From assembly GCA_019637615.1 (NCBI GenBank), contig JAHBVJ010000021.1, positions 92,732 to 156,731 of the forward strand: a DNA stretch of 64,000 nucleotides. Reading direction: 5' to 3'. This document shows, one piece after another, positions 41,493 to 52,561 of this stretch. The stretch comes from Anaerolineae bacterium (GTDB lineage Bacteria; Chloroflexota; Anaerolineae; Aggregatilineales; UBA2796). The notes under the pieces were generated by a model. It made no database searches. It was not told where the DNA came from and saw only the letters and a list, made by a program, of their open reading frames with translations. Each line of letters starts with the position of its first letter. Position 1 is the stretch's first letter. The position numbers and the translations under genes are program-made.

Positions 41493-41543
41493 GCACTGTC
41501 CTTTTTATGGCGAAGCGAGTCGTCGCCCCGGCTGCGCAAATCC

Positions 41544-42485
41544 CTACTCACCGGCGATCCCCGTCCTTTCGACCGATTCGACAAACCAGCGTTGCAAGAT
41601 GAAGTACATCAGCAGCAGCGGCAGGATGTTCAAGAACGTCCCACTCATTTTGACGGCTTCGTTCAATCGGTCAAAAATGTTGACTGTCCCCGGCGGATAC
41701 AGATTTTCGTAGGCTTGTGTGAAGCGCGAAAGCTGCATCGGCAGCGTGGTCGTCCCGCCTTCGAGGAAGATCACTGTCAAAAATGTCTCGTTCCAATACC
41801 ACACAACGGAGAAAATGAACGACACGATATAGGCGGGAATCGCGGTCGGCACGGCGACAGCGAGGAAGATGCGCAGGTCGGATGCGCCGTCCAACCGCGC
41901 CGATTCTTCCAGCACTTTGGGCAGCGATAGGAACCCTTGATAAAAGATCAGGATGAAGATCGCGCTCCGGTAGCCCTGCCCCATCAGCGCGGGCAAGATC
42001 AGCGCCAGCGGGTTGCCGAGCAGCCCCAGATCGCGGTACGCCAGCATCTGCGGGATCACCGTATTTTGCGGCGGGATGATGAACGTCGCGAGGATCAGCA
42101 GCAGCACAATCGGCTTGCCCCAGAAGCGGTAACGCGCCAGTCCGTAGCCCACCAGCGACGCCACGAACGTCTGAAGCAGCGACGGGATCACGCTGATCAA
42201 GATCGACGCCACCAGCGTGTGGCTGTAATCCAGCACGCGCAGTGCCTTCTCATAATTGCCCGTATAGAATTCCGTCGGCACCCACTGCACCATCGGGTTG
42301 AGCAGGTCGGTGGGGCTTTTGATGCTCGTCACGAACATGAACAGCAGCGGCTGAAGGTACACAAAGCCAATCGCGATCAGCAACGCGTACAGCACGATGC
42401 TGAACAGCAGCCCGTGACGGGCGCGGCTGCCGAATAGCAGGCTGCGCGCGCGGTCAACGATAGGGTGATGCACGATCAGGTTCAC
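41544..42485 (-). CDS. Carbohydrate ABC transporter permease (MalG-like), second pair
   Basis: A membrane subunit of 313 residues. The start is taken as GTG 42485, which overlaps the partner's TGA as GTGA and has AGGGGG upstream; a TTG seven codons earlier is possible. Six hydrophobic segments are seen, and the EAA loop is EESARLDGASDLRIFLAVAV. It pairs with the MalF-like protein immediately upstream. The two belong to a run in which a complete second permease pair is also present. Confidence 0.92.
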   Translation of the reverse strand: MNLIVHHPIVDRARSLLFGSRARHGLLFSIVLYALLIAIGFVYLQPLLFMFVTSIKSPTDLLNPMVQWVPTEFYTGNYEKALRVLDYSHTLVASILISVIPSLLQTFVASLVGYGLARYRFWGKPIVLLLILATFIIPPQNTVIPQMLAYRDLGLLGNPLALILPALMGQGYRSAIFILIFYQGFLSLPKVLEESARLDGASDLRIFLAVAVPTAIPAYIVSFIFSVVWYWNETFLTVIFLEGGTTTLPMQLSRFTQAYENLYPPGTVNIFDRLNEAVKMSGTFLNILPLLLMYFILQRWFVESVERTGIAGE

Positions 42486-43369
42486 CTTGTCCCCCTTCTT
42501 GCCCAATTCATCAGCAGCATGTACACGACTGCCAGCAGCGCGATCATCACGCCGAAGTAAATGAACGCCATCGCGCTCGCGTAGCCGATCCCGCCGTCAA
42601 CCGCATACGTCCGGTCATACACGTAGCGGATCACCTTGTTCTCGGAAAAATGCGACAGCGTGATGATCGTGTAGATCGCGTTGACCAGCGTCGCCGTCGA
42701 GAGCGATGGCAGCGTGATCTTCCAGAACGTCTCCCATCCCGACGCGCCGTCAATCGATGCCGCCTCGTAGATGCTGCGGTCAACGCGCTGCAAACTCGCC
42801 AGATAGATCAAGATTTGCACGCCTGAAAACCACAGAATCAAGATGAACGACGTGAGCAGATATTCCACCGGACTGCGCAGCGCGCGCGGCAGCTCCTGCA
42901 AGAACTCGACCACCGCTGGCGTATTCGCGATCCCCGGCGCGGACGCCGCCCCTTGCGCCGTCAGTTCCTTGATCACTGGCCCGCTGGTGATCACAATCGG
43001 CAGGAAGAAGATCACGCGGAACAGCCCTTTCAACCGGAACCGCAGATTCAAAAACATCGCGATCAGCATCGCGAAGATCAGCACAATCGGCACCGATACC
43101 AGCGTCTCGATGGTGTAGCCGATCAACAGCTCCACGAAGTTCGGATCGGTGAACAACGCGCGGGTGTAATTCTGCCATTCTACGAAGTTCAGGCTGATGC
43201 CAGTCGCTGTCACCGTCACCTGATTCATGCTGTAGCGGAAGGTCTGCACGAGCGGCAGCAGCGTAAATAGCCCGAAACCCACCACCCAGATCAGGATGAA
43301 GCCGTAGCCGTGCAGCGCTTCCTGCGTGCGCAGGCTGACCTCGCGCCGGAAAGAGCGTCGAGCCGTCAT
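42482..43369 (-). CDS. Sugar ABC transporter permease (MalF-like), second pair
   Basis: A membrane subunit of 295 residues with six hydrophobic segments and the EAA loop YEAASIDGASGWETFWKITL. The start overlaps the stop of the DUF5696 gene (ATGA at 43366-43369) and its own stop overlaps the next permease, so translation is coupled along DUF5696-MalF-MalG. A roughly 35-residue periplasmic stretch (VIKELTAQGAASAPGIAN and after) is inserted between helices 2 and 3, slightly longer than usual. Confidence 0.92.
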   Translation of the reverse strand: MTARRSFRREVSLRTQEALHGYGFILIWVVGFGLFTLLPLVQTFRYSMNQVTVTATGISLNFVEWQNYTRALFTDPNFVELLIGYTIETLVSVPIVLIFAMLIAMFLNLRFRLKGLFRVIFFLPIVITSGPVIKELTAQGAASAPGIANTPAVVEFLQELPRALRSPVEYLLTSFILILWFSGVQILIYLASLQRVDRSIYEAASIDGASGWETFWKITLPSLSTATLVNAIYTIITLSHFSENKVIRYVYDRTYAVDGGIGYASAMAFIYFGVMIALLAVVYMLLMNWARRGTR

Positions 43370-45561
43370 GGCGCACTCTCCACCAGCACGGCGTTTTTCG
43401 CCTCGACGTTAATTCCCGCGCTGGCGAACGGCTGATCGGTATAGTTGACGACGATCTGCTTACCATTCGCGTAAGTCGTCGCGAACACGCCCTCCGCCAG
43501 TTGTTGGCGCGCCACGATCTCTTGTCCGCGCACGGGTGCCAGCAGCGCGTTCATCCATCGGTATGTGCGCCTGATCTGGTCGCCCCATTGCGCGTAAGAC
43601 GAGGTGTAAATCCAGAATGATGGCGTATCCAGCAAGAGCGAAGTAGCCTCTTGCGTCAGGAAATACGAAGGGTAAATGCCAAAATCCACGTGGCGCAGCA
43701 GATCCTCCTGCAAATTGGACGAGAAATTGATCGCGGTGCCGTAATACGGGATGTAGCCCGCCAGCACAATCGGCAGGAACGGCACGGCTTCCGACGTATA
43801 AATGTAGCCGTTATCGCCCAGCGGCATATCGTAATAAGCCTGTGTGAGGCCGTACAGGTAATCGTTCGGGCGGTAAAAACTCAGGCGCAGCGGCGATCCT
43901 GTCAACAGTTTCTGATACGCCTCGATGGCTCCTTCGCGGTTGAGCTGATGACCCTGCCGGAAGTCGCTGTACAACGTCGCGCCGATGCTGTCCAGCGCGA
44001 GGCCGATGTTGCCTTGGGCGGCGATGTCGTTGACGAGCGAGGCATACCGCTGTTGGAGCACATCCAGCGTGAAGTAGAACGCCGGAAACCGCGCGTACCC
44101 TTCAAGGCTGACGCCCGTGATCGCCAGCGCGAGATCGTTGCGCGCCGAATACCCCGCTTCTTCCCACAGCGCCGCCTGCGGATCGAAATACAGCGAGAAG
44201 GTGCCGCCCCCGTTCGTGACTTTCTTCGCGAGGTCGCTCAACTCGCCCACACTGCCGAGGCTGCCTTCCAGCGTCAACCACGTCGGCGGCATACTGGACG
44301 CGCCCAGCGGTTGCCAGCCATAATAGATCACCTGTGGATTGGGGAGCTGCAAGCCGTCCAAAATCTCGCGCATCTGGCGGATCGTCGTCATCGACACGAA
44401 GCGGTGCCACGTCAGGACTTCTTCCCAATCGCCGCCCAAAAACTCGAGGCGGGTGCCGATATTCGGGTTGGCGTCGTTAACCTTGTGCAAGCGCCCCGCG
44501 TCCACCAGAAATTGCTGATAACTCCGCGCCATCCCCACGTAATCCGCCGCGCTGCCCGTCAGGAAGCGGTAGTGCATCACCGCGTCGAAGGCGTTGGTCT
44601 GCTTCTGGACGGTGGTCACGCCCGCGCCGGATCGGTTGGTGGCTTGGAAGTAGCTCTGGTTATAGATGAACGCGTTGTACAGGAAGTTGAAATTGGTGAT
44701 GATGCCCGCCGGATGCACCTGCACCTCGGCGTAAGCCGCGCCCTTTTCGATCACCGCCACGAAACCGTTTTGCCCTTCGCCGTGTACCATGCCGAAGGCC
44801 GGAAACGAGATCGGATACGGGACGGTCACATCGCTGTTGAACGGGACGACGCCGATCATGCCCAGATCAGCGCCATAGTACCGCCCGTAGTACATGTTTT
44901 TGGCTTTCGTGCTATTCGCGAATCGAATCAAACTACCCGTGCCATCTGGCAGCAGCATATAGCCCGCCACGCTGCCGCCGCGTGTCGCACCAAAAAACGG
45001 ATACACATACAGTTGACCGAGCCGGAATTTCGGGTTGTCCTCGTGGACGGACTCGGCTGGCACTTCCACGCGCACGCCGTCCGCTTCCAGTTGCAGCCTC
45101 ACCTCGACGCTGATGCCGTAATCTGTGAACGCCACCTGTGCGGAGATGCCCTGCTCGATCGGCGTGACGGTTAGCGTATGCTCGGCATTGCTGATCGACA
45201 CGCGCTTGTTGATCGCCTTCTCATCGAGATACTCGATGCTGATCCCGCTGCGGGCGAAGGCTTGCCACGATTTGTTCAAACGGTCACCGTCGCTCAATGC
45301 GTCAAGGCCAGAATGCCAGAGGTAGTTGCTGCGCTTGTCCACCAGCTTGAAGGCCAGCGTAGCCGAGTCTACGTACAACTGGAACTGCTCGTTTTCAGCC
45401 GTCTTCTGGTACGACGCGGGGATTTCTTGCGGGCGCGGGGCGGCTCCGGCGGCGTTCGGCAGCGCGAAGCTGATCGTCACCAGCACACTGATTAGCCACA
45501 CGACCACACGTAGACGGACACGGCGTTCTCGTCGCGCCGCGCGGAAAGTGATGTTAGCCAC
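43366..45561 (-). CDS. Secreted DUF5696-type protein
   Basis: A 731-residue extracytoplasmic protein. The start is GTG 45561, with AGGAGG nine bases upstream, overlapping the upstream stop by eight bases; longer in-frame starts lack a ribosome site. A basic N-terminus and hydrophobic stretch (VVVWLISVLVTISFALPNAA) form a signal or anchor. The segments YMLLPDGTGSLIRFANSTKA, MYYGRYYGADLG and FPAFGMVHGEGQNGFVAVIE are the pattern I recognise as DUF5696. The N-terminal half is beta-rich, like mutarotase-type domains; the C-terminal half has strand-helix repeats with ALDSIGATLYSDFRQGH, suggesting a TIM barrel. It may be an extracellular glycan hydrolase or binder. No activity is established. Confidence 0.8.
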   Translation of the reverse strand: MANITFRAARRERRVRLRVVVWLISVLVTISFALPNAAGAAPRPQEIPASYQKTAENEQFQLYVDSATLAFKLVDKRSNYLWHSGLDALSDGDRLNKSWQAFARSGISIEYLDEKAINKRVSISNAEHTLTVTPIEQGISAQVAFTDYGISVEVRLQLEADGVRVEVPAESVHEDNPKFRLGQLYVYPFFGATRGGSVAGYMLLPDGTGSLIRFANSTKAKNMYYGRYYGADLGMIGVVPFNSDVTVPYPISFPAFGMVHGEGQNGFVAVIEKGAAYAEVQVHPAGIITNFNFLYNAFIYNQSYFQATNRSGAGVTTVQKQTNAFDAVMHYRFLTGSAADYVGMARSYQQFLVDAGRLHKVNDANPNIGTRLEFLGGDWEEVLTWHRFVSMTTIRQMREILDGLQLPNPQVIYYGWQPLGASSMPPTWLTLEGSLGSVGELSDLAKKVTNGGGTFSLYFDPQAALWEEAGYSARNDLALAITGVSLEGYARFPAFYFTLDVLQQRYASLVNDIAAQGNIGLALDSIGATLYSDFRQGHQLNREGAIEAYQKLLTGSPLRLSFYRPNDYLYGLTQAYYDMPLGDNGYIYTSEAVPFLPIVLAGYIPYYGTAINFSSNLQEDLLRHVDFGIYPSYFLTQEATSLLLDTPSFWIYTSSYAQWGDQIRRTYRWMNALLAPVRGQEIVARQQLAEGVFATTYANGKQIVVNYTDQPFASAGINVEAKNAVLVESAP

Positions 45562-47563
45562 GCAGACCGACCTCCTGAATGATCGCCAGCACGAACTCAT
45601 ACAACTGATTGAACAGCACGTACAGGATGTAGCCGCTGAGGAGGAACATCGCCATCGTGAACAGCGTGGCGAGGATATTCCGCACCGTCTCCGATACCGT
45701 GTAATTGTGAATTTCCTTGACCATGATCACCAGCATTACGCCCGCCCACAGCCACACCATCTGATTCGCGAAGCTGTAGATGAACACCTCGTTGAGCGTC
45801 AGCAAGTTGGAGATCAACACGACCGGCAACCCGAACAACACGTACGGGAACAGGCTGTACGCGCTCCCGATGATCACATGCCGCAAGCGCCCCTCGCCAT
45901 CCGTGATGGTGGACACAAGGTAGTTCGCGGCGTTCCAGATCGCGATCAGCCCGATTGTCGTGGTAAGTTCATTTTCTACCGGAATCTGCCACGACCGCGA
46001 ATACGGGCTGAACACGAAACTGGTCAGATACAGCGACAGCACGCGTACCGCCAGCACCCAACCGTACAATAGGAACGCGAACACCAGACTCCCGCGCTGA
46101 TTTTGCTTGATGTAAAAGAAACTGTCGGCAGGCTGCTTGATGAAGCGGAACATGAACGCGAAATCGTCCAGCAGACGGATTTTGCGTGCCGCTTGCACGC
46201 CGCGCCGTAGCGGGTCGAGCCAGCCGTGCCGATGTTCCAAGCGTGTGAAAACGCTCAACGCCATCCACGCGCCGAACAGGATCAACAGCGCGTTGCCGAG
46301 CGACCGCTGCAACACAGCATTGCGCAGTTCCCAGAACGCCTCTGAATAGCCGTTGCGGTCTTCGGCGTCACGATAGGCTTGTAGCGCGCTGGCGTAGTCG
46401 CCCTCTTTGTAATACGCGTCCGCGATGCCCTGATACGCCATGATGTACAGCCCGTTGAACATCAACACCTGCTCAAAATACGGTTTGGCCTCCTCATAAA
46501 AGCCCTGCAAATACAACCGCACGCCGTTATGCACCGTCTTGGCGAAGTCGGTGCCGCGAAACGTGACAATCGCGTTCTTGTCCTTGTCGAGCACGTACAG
46601 GTCATCGCCCACGCGCTGGATCGCGGTGGGGTTGCTCAACATGCCAAGCCGCTGTTCGCCCGTGTCCTTGGTGCCAAAACCGAATAGGAACATGCCGTTT
46701 TGCGCGTACTCGTAGATCGTGCCGTTCGCCGTCACCGCCAGCATCAGCCCGTCGTCGCTGACATTGACATCGCGGAAAATCGGGGAGCCGTAAATCCCTT
46801 CAAACAGGTTCTTGCCGGAGATGTTGAATTTGCGCAAGCTCTTGTCGCGGGCGGTTCCAGCGGTGACGGTATAGATCAGCGATTGGTTGTCAATATCGAC
46901 GTTGGAAGGGGAAGCCGCCTCGTTTTTGACGAACTGGTCAAGCTGTTCTCTGGTCAGGAACATCCGCTGCAAGATCATCTTGAGCGACATATCCGCCGAA
47001 TTCGCGCCGAAATAGCCGATGAAGTTGCCAGCGGCGTTCAGCATCACCAACCCATCCACCGATCCTTCGCTCACGATGTACAGGTTCTTGCGCACGTCTA
47101 CTGCCAATTTGCGCGGCAAAAACTCGTGATTGTTGCCAAACAATGGCTCGGTCGGATGCCCGAATTCGTGGAGCAGCGTGCCGTTCTTATCGAAGATCAC
47201 GATCTCGTTTTTGCCCGCGTCCGCGATGTAGATCGTGCCAGCCGCGTCCACGAACAGGCCGGTTGGCGCTTGCAAAATGCCCTTGCCGACCTCCGCCACT
47301 ATCTCGAACTGCGCATCCAGCTTCACGACGCGCTGATTGCCCGTGTCCGCGACGAACAGCGCACCGTCAGGAGCCAGAAACATGTCTTCCGGCCCCGATA
47401 GCGGCAGGTCAACTTCATCCAGCGGGGTATAAGCGTCCTGCGTCCAGTACAGGGAGCCACCGGGGCCAATCGCCCATGTGGTGTACGGTGACCGCGCCTG
47501 TGTCTGCGCGCCCGCCGCCAGTAGCCCGACTACGAGGAGTAGAATCAGCAGCAGTCTTTTCAT
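45554..47563 (-). CDS. NHL-repeat / TPR / Yip1-like membrane protein
   Basis: An unusual 669-residue fusion. A signal peptide (1-23) is followed by NHL propeller blades (about 50-330: GALFVADTGNQRVVKLD, GTIYIADAGKNEIVIFDKNG), then one or two TPR units (about 370-425: AYQGIADAYYKEGDYASALQ), a transmembrane helix near 428-445 and a C-terminal Yip1-like bundle of five hydrophobic helices (about 500-669). The propeller and TPR would lie outside and the bundle in the membrane. It is translationally coupled to both neighbours (ATGA with the permease, eight-base overlap with DUF5696), so it is an obligate part of the transport set, perhaps a scaffold holding the two importers together; that role is inferred. 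Confidence 0.82.
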   Translation of the reverse strand: MKRLLLILLLVVGLLAAGAQTQARSPYTTWAIGPGGSLYWTQDAYTPLDEVDLPLSGPEDMFLAPDGALFVADTGNQRVVKLDAQFEIVAEVGKGILQAPTGLFVDAAGTIYIADAGKNEIVIFDKNGTLLHEFGHPTEPLFGNNHEFLPRKLAVDVRKNLYIVSEGSVDGLVMLNAAGNFIGYFGANSADMSLKMILQRMFLTREQLDQFVKNEAASPSNVDIDNQSLIYTVTAGTARDKSLRKFNISGKNLFEGIYGSPIFRDVNVSDDGLMLAVTANGTIYEYAQNGMFLFGFGTKDTGEQRLGMLSNPTAIQRVGDDLYVLDKDKNAIVTFRGTDFAKTVHNGVRLYLQGFYEEAKPYFEQVLMFNGLYIMAYQGIADAYYKEGDYASALQAYRDAEDRNGYSEAFWELRNAVLQRSLGNALLILFGAWMALSVFTRLEHRHGWLDPLRRGVQAARKIRLLDDFAFMFRFIKQPADSFFYIKQNQRGSLVFAFLLYGWVLAVRVLSLYLTSFVFSPYSRSWQIPVENELTTTIGLIAIWNAANYLVSTITDGEGRLRHVIIGSAYSLFPYVLFGLPVVLISNLLTLNEVFIYSFANQMVWLWAGVMLVIMVKEIHNYTVSETVRNILATLFTMAMFLLSGYILYVLFNQLYEFVLAIIQEVGLRG

Positions 47564-48498
47564 TTCAACCCCGAATGCGACATCGTACTCATGACTTGAC
47601 TTTGCAGGAAAATGAAAATCACGAGGTTGGGCAAAAACATCAGCAGCGCTCCCGCGGCGGCGATGCCCTGCCCCGCGACCGCGTTCGCGCCCGTCACGCT
47701 GCTCGTCCCGACGGCGGCGTTCGCGCCAGCGGTGGTCGTCAGCGTGTTCAAGTAAAAGGCTAACGTGCGTAAACTCTCGTTGTTGATGTACAGCGTCGAA
47801 ACTTCGGTGTTATTCCATGCCGCTTGGAATGTCAGAATCGCGATGGTGGCGATAGCGGGTTGGATCATCGGCAGGATGATCCGCCAGTAGATCGTCACAT
47901 CCGATGCGCCGTCGATCTGCGCCGCCTCGATCACCTCGTCGGGCACGCCGTCGATGAACTGCTTGAGCAGGAACAACCCGACGGGCATCGCGAGGACGGG
48001 CAAGATATGTACCCAGAACGTGTTGAGCAGGTTCAATTTCTCGATCACGAGGAAGCGCGGGATGGTCACGGCGATGGGCACGAACATCAGCGCCACGTTG
48101 TTGATCGCGAACAATACTTGTTTCAGTTTGAAGCGCTTTTTGGACAGCGCATACGCCGCCGTACTCGACACAAGCACGGACGACACTACCGTAACCAGCG
48201 TAACCAACACACTGTTGAACAGGTAGCGGCTGACCGGAATCCCCGATGTCGAGGTCTTGGATAGCAAATCCGTGAAGTTCTTGAGCGTCGGGTTGCTCAC
48301 GAAAAAGCGCGGCGGGTAGGCGAACAACTCGTCGGGTGGTTTGAACGCGCTGGAAAAGATGAACACGATGGGCAGCAGCATGATCGCCGCCAGCGGCAGC
48401 AAGACGACATAAAACTTGAGCTGGCTGACATGAAAGCCCTGTGGGTTGATGCCCCGATTGCGCATTCCGGTATAGCGGCGGAACCATCTGTTGTTCAT
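47560..48498 (-). CDS. Carbohydrate ABC transporter permease (MalG-like), first pair
   Basis: A membrane subunit of 312 residues. ATG 48498 is preferred to a TTG two codons earlier. Six hydrophobic segments are visible, and the EAA loop reads IEAAQIDGASDVTIYWRIIL. The last periplasmic loop is Ala/Gly/Thr-rich (TTAGANAAVGTSSVTGANAV), longer than in typical MalG. It partners the MalF-like gene 11 bases upstream and its stop overlaps the NHL-Yip1 gene. Confidence 0.92.
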   Translation of the reverse strand: MNNRWFRRYTGMRNRGINPQGFHVSQLKFYVVLLPLAAIMLLPIVFIFSSAFKPPDELFAYPPRFFVSNPTLKNFTDLLSKTSTSGIPVSRYLFNSVLVTLVTVVSSVLVSSTAAYALSKKRFKLKQVLFAINNVALMFVPIAVTIPRFLVIEKLNLLNTFWVHILPVLAMPVGLFLLKQFIDGVPDEVIEAAQIDGASDVTIYWRIILPMIQPAIATIAILTFQAAWNNTEVSTLYINNESLRTLAFYLNTLTTTAGANAAVGTSSVTGANAVAGQGIAAAGALLMFLPNLVIFIFLQSQVMSTMSHSGLK

Positions 48499-48509
48499 AG
48501 TCAATCCAG

Positions 48510-49416
<907 letters not shown>

Positions 49417-49427
<11 letters not shown>

Positions 49428-52323
49428 TTTTCATCCACTCTGTCACGGTTTCAATCGTCGGGATTTTGTAATCGCGCACCCGCTGACCGTCTTTCAAATA
49501 GCCGAATTCCTCCATCTTCCGCGTGATCTCACGGTTGATGATGATCACCGAACGGTCAATCGCCACGCGCGGGTTCACGCCGTCAAACACGATCCGGTTC
49601 CACACGTTGCTCAACTCGCGCTCCTGCATGTAGCTGCCCGGTAAGCGCACTGGCTCTTGCAGCCACTTCCACTGCTCCAGAATCACGGCTTTGTGTTCGC
49701 GCGGGATGTCAAGGCGGCTGAAGGCCTCAAGGTTGGCGGAACTCCACAGATATTCGCGCCCATAATTCAACATCAACCGTTCCTGAAATTCGGCTTGCGT
49801 CTCGGTGGACATCCACCATTTCAGGAACTGCCAGCCCTCCTCCGGCTTATCAGTATTCTTGAACATGATGCTGGTCTGCGCCGATCCAGTCGCGTACCGC
49901 AACTGCCTACCGTCGGGCAGCACCGTCGCCGGATACAGGTCAATATTCCATAAGCCGCCCAGTTCTGGCGCGGCAGTCATCAACTTGACGTAGGTCTCAA
50001 AGCTGGAAATCCCGATCGGCACCGTGCCGTAGCGGAAGCTCTCGTAAAAGCTGGCGGTCGTCAGTGGCATCCCGTAGATCGTGAAGCTATCCGCCATGAA
50101 CTTGACGGCGGCGATGGCGTTTTCGCTTTGCAAGCCAGTAGCGAATCCGTCGTTGCTGTATAGCTGCGCCCCGAAGTTGAACAGGTAGGGCGCGGTGGCT
50201 AAATAATTCTTGTAACCGGTGCCGGTAGATAGCGCCGTGTTGAAGTTCATCCCGTAGCGCTGCAATTCCGGCAGGATTTCGATCACCTCGTTCCATGTGT
50301 GGGGGACGGGGATGCCTAGCGAATCGAGGATGTCTTTGCGGTAATACGTCACCCAGAAGTCTTGCGTCTCCGGCAGCGCATACACCGAATCGTTGATGAT
50401 GTAACCGAGCAAGGCACCCGGCGAGTAGATGTGGATGAACGAATCAAAATCCTTGAACGTGCGCAGGTCGTACAGCGCGTTGCGGATCGCCAGCTCATAC
50501 GGACGGTCAGTACTCACGCCGAGTGCCACGTCCGGCTGAATTCCCGCTGCGTTCGCCAGCACCAGTTTGCTTTCATCGGGCATGATCGAAAATTTGACCC
50601 GGATCCCCGTCTGCGGCGTGAACGACTCATCCGCCATCAATTGCAGCAGATCGACATACTGTCGCGCGCGGTTGACCCACACTTCCAGTTCGCCCTCATC
50701 TGCGCTCAACGACTGATACGGGTCAGGCTCGAACGAGTGAACAAACCGCTTCACATCTTCGACGGCGGACGCGGTGAACGGCACGCCCGGCGTCACGGGC
50801 ACGCTGTCGGGCGAATGTACATAAATCTTGTCGATGGCGAGTGGCTGCTCTTGCAGCAGCGGCAGCAGCGATCCGAGCAGTTGCGCCGCCGAGCCAGTCC
50901 CTTCCGAGAACCGTCCCATATAAATCGGGATCTTGTCGGGGTCAGCGGCGAGGAACAGCACGTTGTCAATCGCCATCTGGTACGTCAGCACTTCCGCCGA
51001 CGATCCGCCCTGATTAGTCGATAGCAGCGTGTCTTTGTCATCGATTAAGTGTTGGGCGATGGTCTTCAGGCGTTCCTGAATATCGGGGATGTAATTGGAG
51101 ATCACCCATTCCTTATACGGGTCGCGCTGGTTCCCCGTCAGCTTCCGGATCTCCAGCGCCAGCGTGTTGATGTCCAGCAGCGCCTGTTGGATCGTCTTGA
51201 TCGCGGGCAGGTAGGGCGAGTCGGTCACCTCGATTCCCAGTTCATTCGCGCCCTGCTGCAAAAACACCTTGTACGGTGTTTCGCCGCCGAGCGGAACGTC
51301 TGCCCAATCCGCCGTGTACCCGAACGGCACCGCGTTAAACTCCTCGAACGGCACTTTCCCATTGATCGTGATCCGGCGGAACACGGTGAAGTTGCTGCGG
51401 GTGTTTTGCAGCACACGGAATGTGAGGGCGTACATGCCGTCCGTTGGCACGTTCACCGTATAATAGACGGTGCTGCCGCTGTTCTTCCAGCTATCGCCGC
51501 CGAGCGTATTCATCAGCATCAAGTAGGTGTCGTAAGGCGTCACCGTGACGCTGCGGTTATTGTTGGGGCGCGCCGACGTGTCATTCTTGTATGACGGCGA
51601 CTCGGCTTCGAGCGTACTCAAAAAGCCCGATGCATCCGGCTCCGTGTGTGCCGCCAGATACTGCGCGTAATCGGGGTAAGGCGCGAATGTGGCGACGTAA
51701 CTGCTGCCGAGGTATAACGCCCCTTCCGTCAAAGTGAAGTCGATGCGGTGTGTTCCGGCGGTGAGCTTCACACGTAGCGGGTACGGTTCGCTGAAGTTCA
51801 CATCCCGCACTTCGGCTTTTGTCCACCGTACATCGCGCACTTGGTGGATCAGCGCATCATTGCCGTAACGGTCTTTGGGAAACGTATTGGTGCTGTTGCG
51901 GAAATAAATCGGGAAGATCACCCGCTGGAAGTCGCTGCGCGGGAAGTTGCCATCCACCCGCATCTGGCCTTCGGGTCGCCCTACCGAGGTTGGCGCGGCA
52001 GCCATGTCGAACGCGAAGGTATACTCCGCCTCGCGCGGGATCGTCACGTCGAAGTGCAGCGCGCTGTCTCGCTGAAGCAGCACGCTCGCCTTGGCATATT
52101 CCCGCGCCGTCTCATCTTGGACGGGTGGTAGGCCGAGCGTAGCCGCGCTGATTTCGATCACGATTGGAGGGGTGATCGCTGCCGTCGCTGGCGTACTCCG
52201 CTTGGCGGGCTGTGTACGCTGCGTAGGCGGCGGTGCGCACGCGGATGTGGAGAGCAAAAGCGTCATTACCAGAATGATCAGCGACGTCGCCAGCCTGAAC
52301 AAGCGGCTCAATTTCGCGGGCAT
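49417..52323 (-). CDS. Giant sugar-binding lipoprotein with N-terminal beta-sandwich modules
   Basis: A 968-residue solute-binding protein, about twice the normal size. The N-terminus is a lipoprotein signal with the cysteine C29 in STSACAP, so it is membrane-anchored. Residues about 55-390 contain two beta-sandwich modules like carbohydrate-binding modules (EREAEYTFAFDM and LEAESPSYKND...TLGGDSWKNSGSTVYYTVNV and on). From about 440 the chain has SBP-family-1 features: VTYYRKDILDSLGIPVPHTW, FNFGAQLYSNDGF, IGISSFETYVKL and EGWQFLKWWMS. Such a binder may grip a polymer with its modules and deliver pieces to the transporter. It follows the smaller binding protein after a 238-base gap with hairpins. 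Confidence 0.87.
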
Positions 52324-52444
52324 AGCCAGCTCTCCAACTGCAAAAAAGGGCGATCTATTTCGCGGGCACCAAACCCGCCCTAACGCTCTTCACCGGACTC
52401 ACCCGACGCGCCTCGCTAGCAAGGTTGGCAAAAGTGCCTTTCCG

Positions 52445-52470
52445 CCCCTCTCCATTGTCAAGGAGAGGGG
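52445..52470. repeat. Dispersed-type hairpin repeat CCCCTCTCC / GGAGAGGGG
   Basis: A perfect nine-base-pair stem with an eight-base loop followed by TTGGGGTGAGG. I recall very similar GGAGAGGGG-TTGGGGTGAGG elements scattered in Chloroflexota and other genomes, but only this copy is clear in the window. It lies in the 238-base gap between the two binding-protein genes. Confidence 0.45.
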
Positions 52471-52519
52471 TTGGGGTGAGGTTGCATAAGATAGTAACTG
52501 ACGAAACACTTGCATTCGT

Positions 52520-52549
52520 GGGGAACGCCGCGTTTACCGCACGTTCCCC
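52520..52549 (-). ncRNA. mRNA hairpin after the first binding-protein gene of the glycan cluster
   Basis: GGGGAACG and CGTTCCCC pair around a 14-base loop, 13 bases beyond the stop of the binding-protein gene. There is no T-run. Like the hairpin at 18542-18575, it follows a substrate-binding-protein gene inside an operon and may stabilise that part of the transcript or cause partial termination. Confidence 0.5.
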
Positions 52550-52561
52550 ATCGCCCATGAA

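Noticed and set aside
43651..45174. A 507-codon open frame on the plus strand opposite the DUF5696 gene
   Set aside because: Arg/His/Val-rich shadow product with no motif; the minus-strand gene has a good ribosome site, a signal peptide and coupled neighbours.
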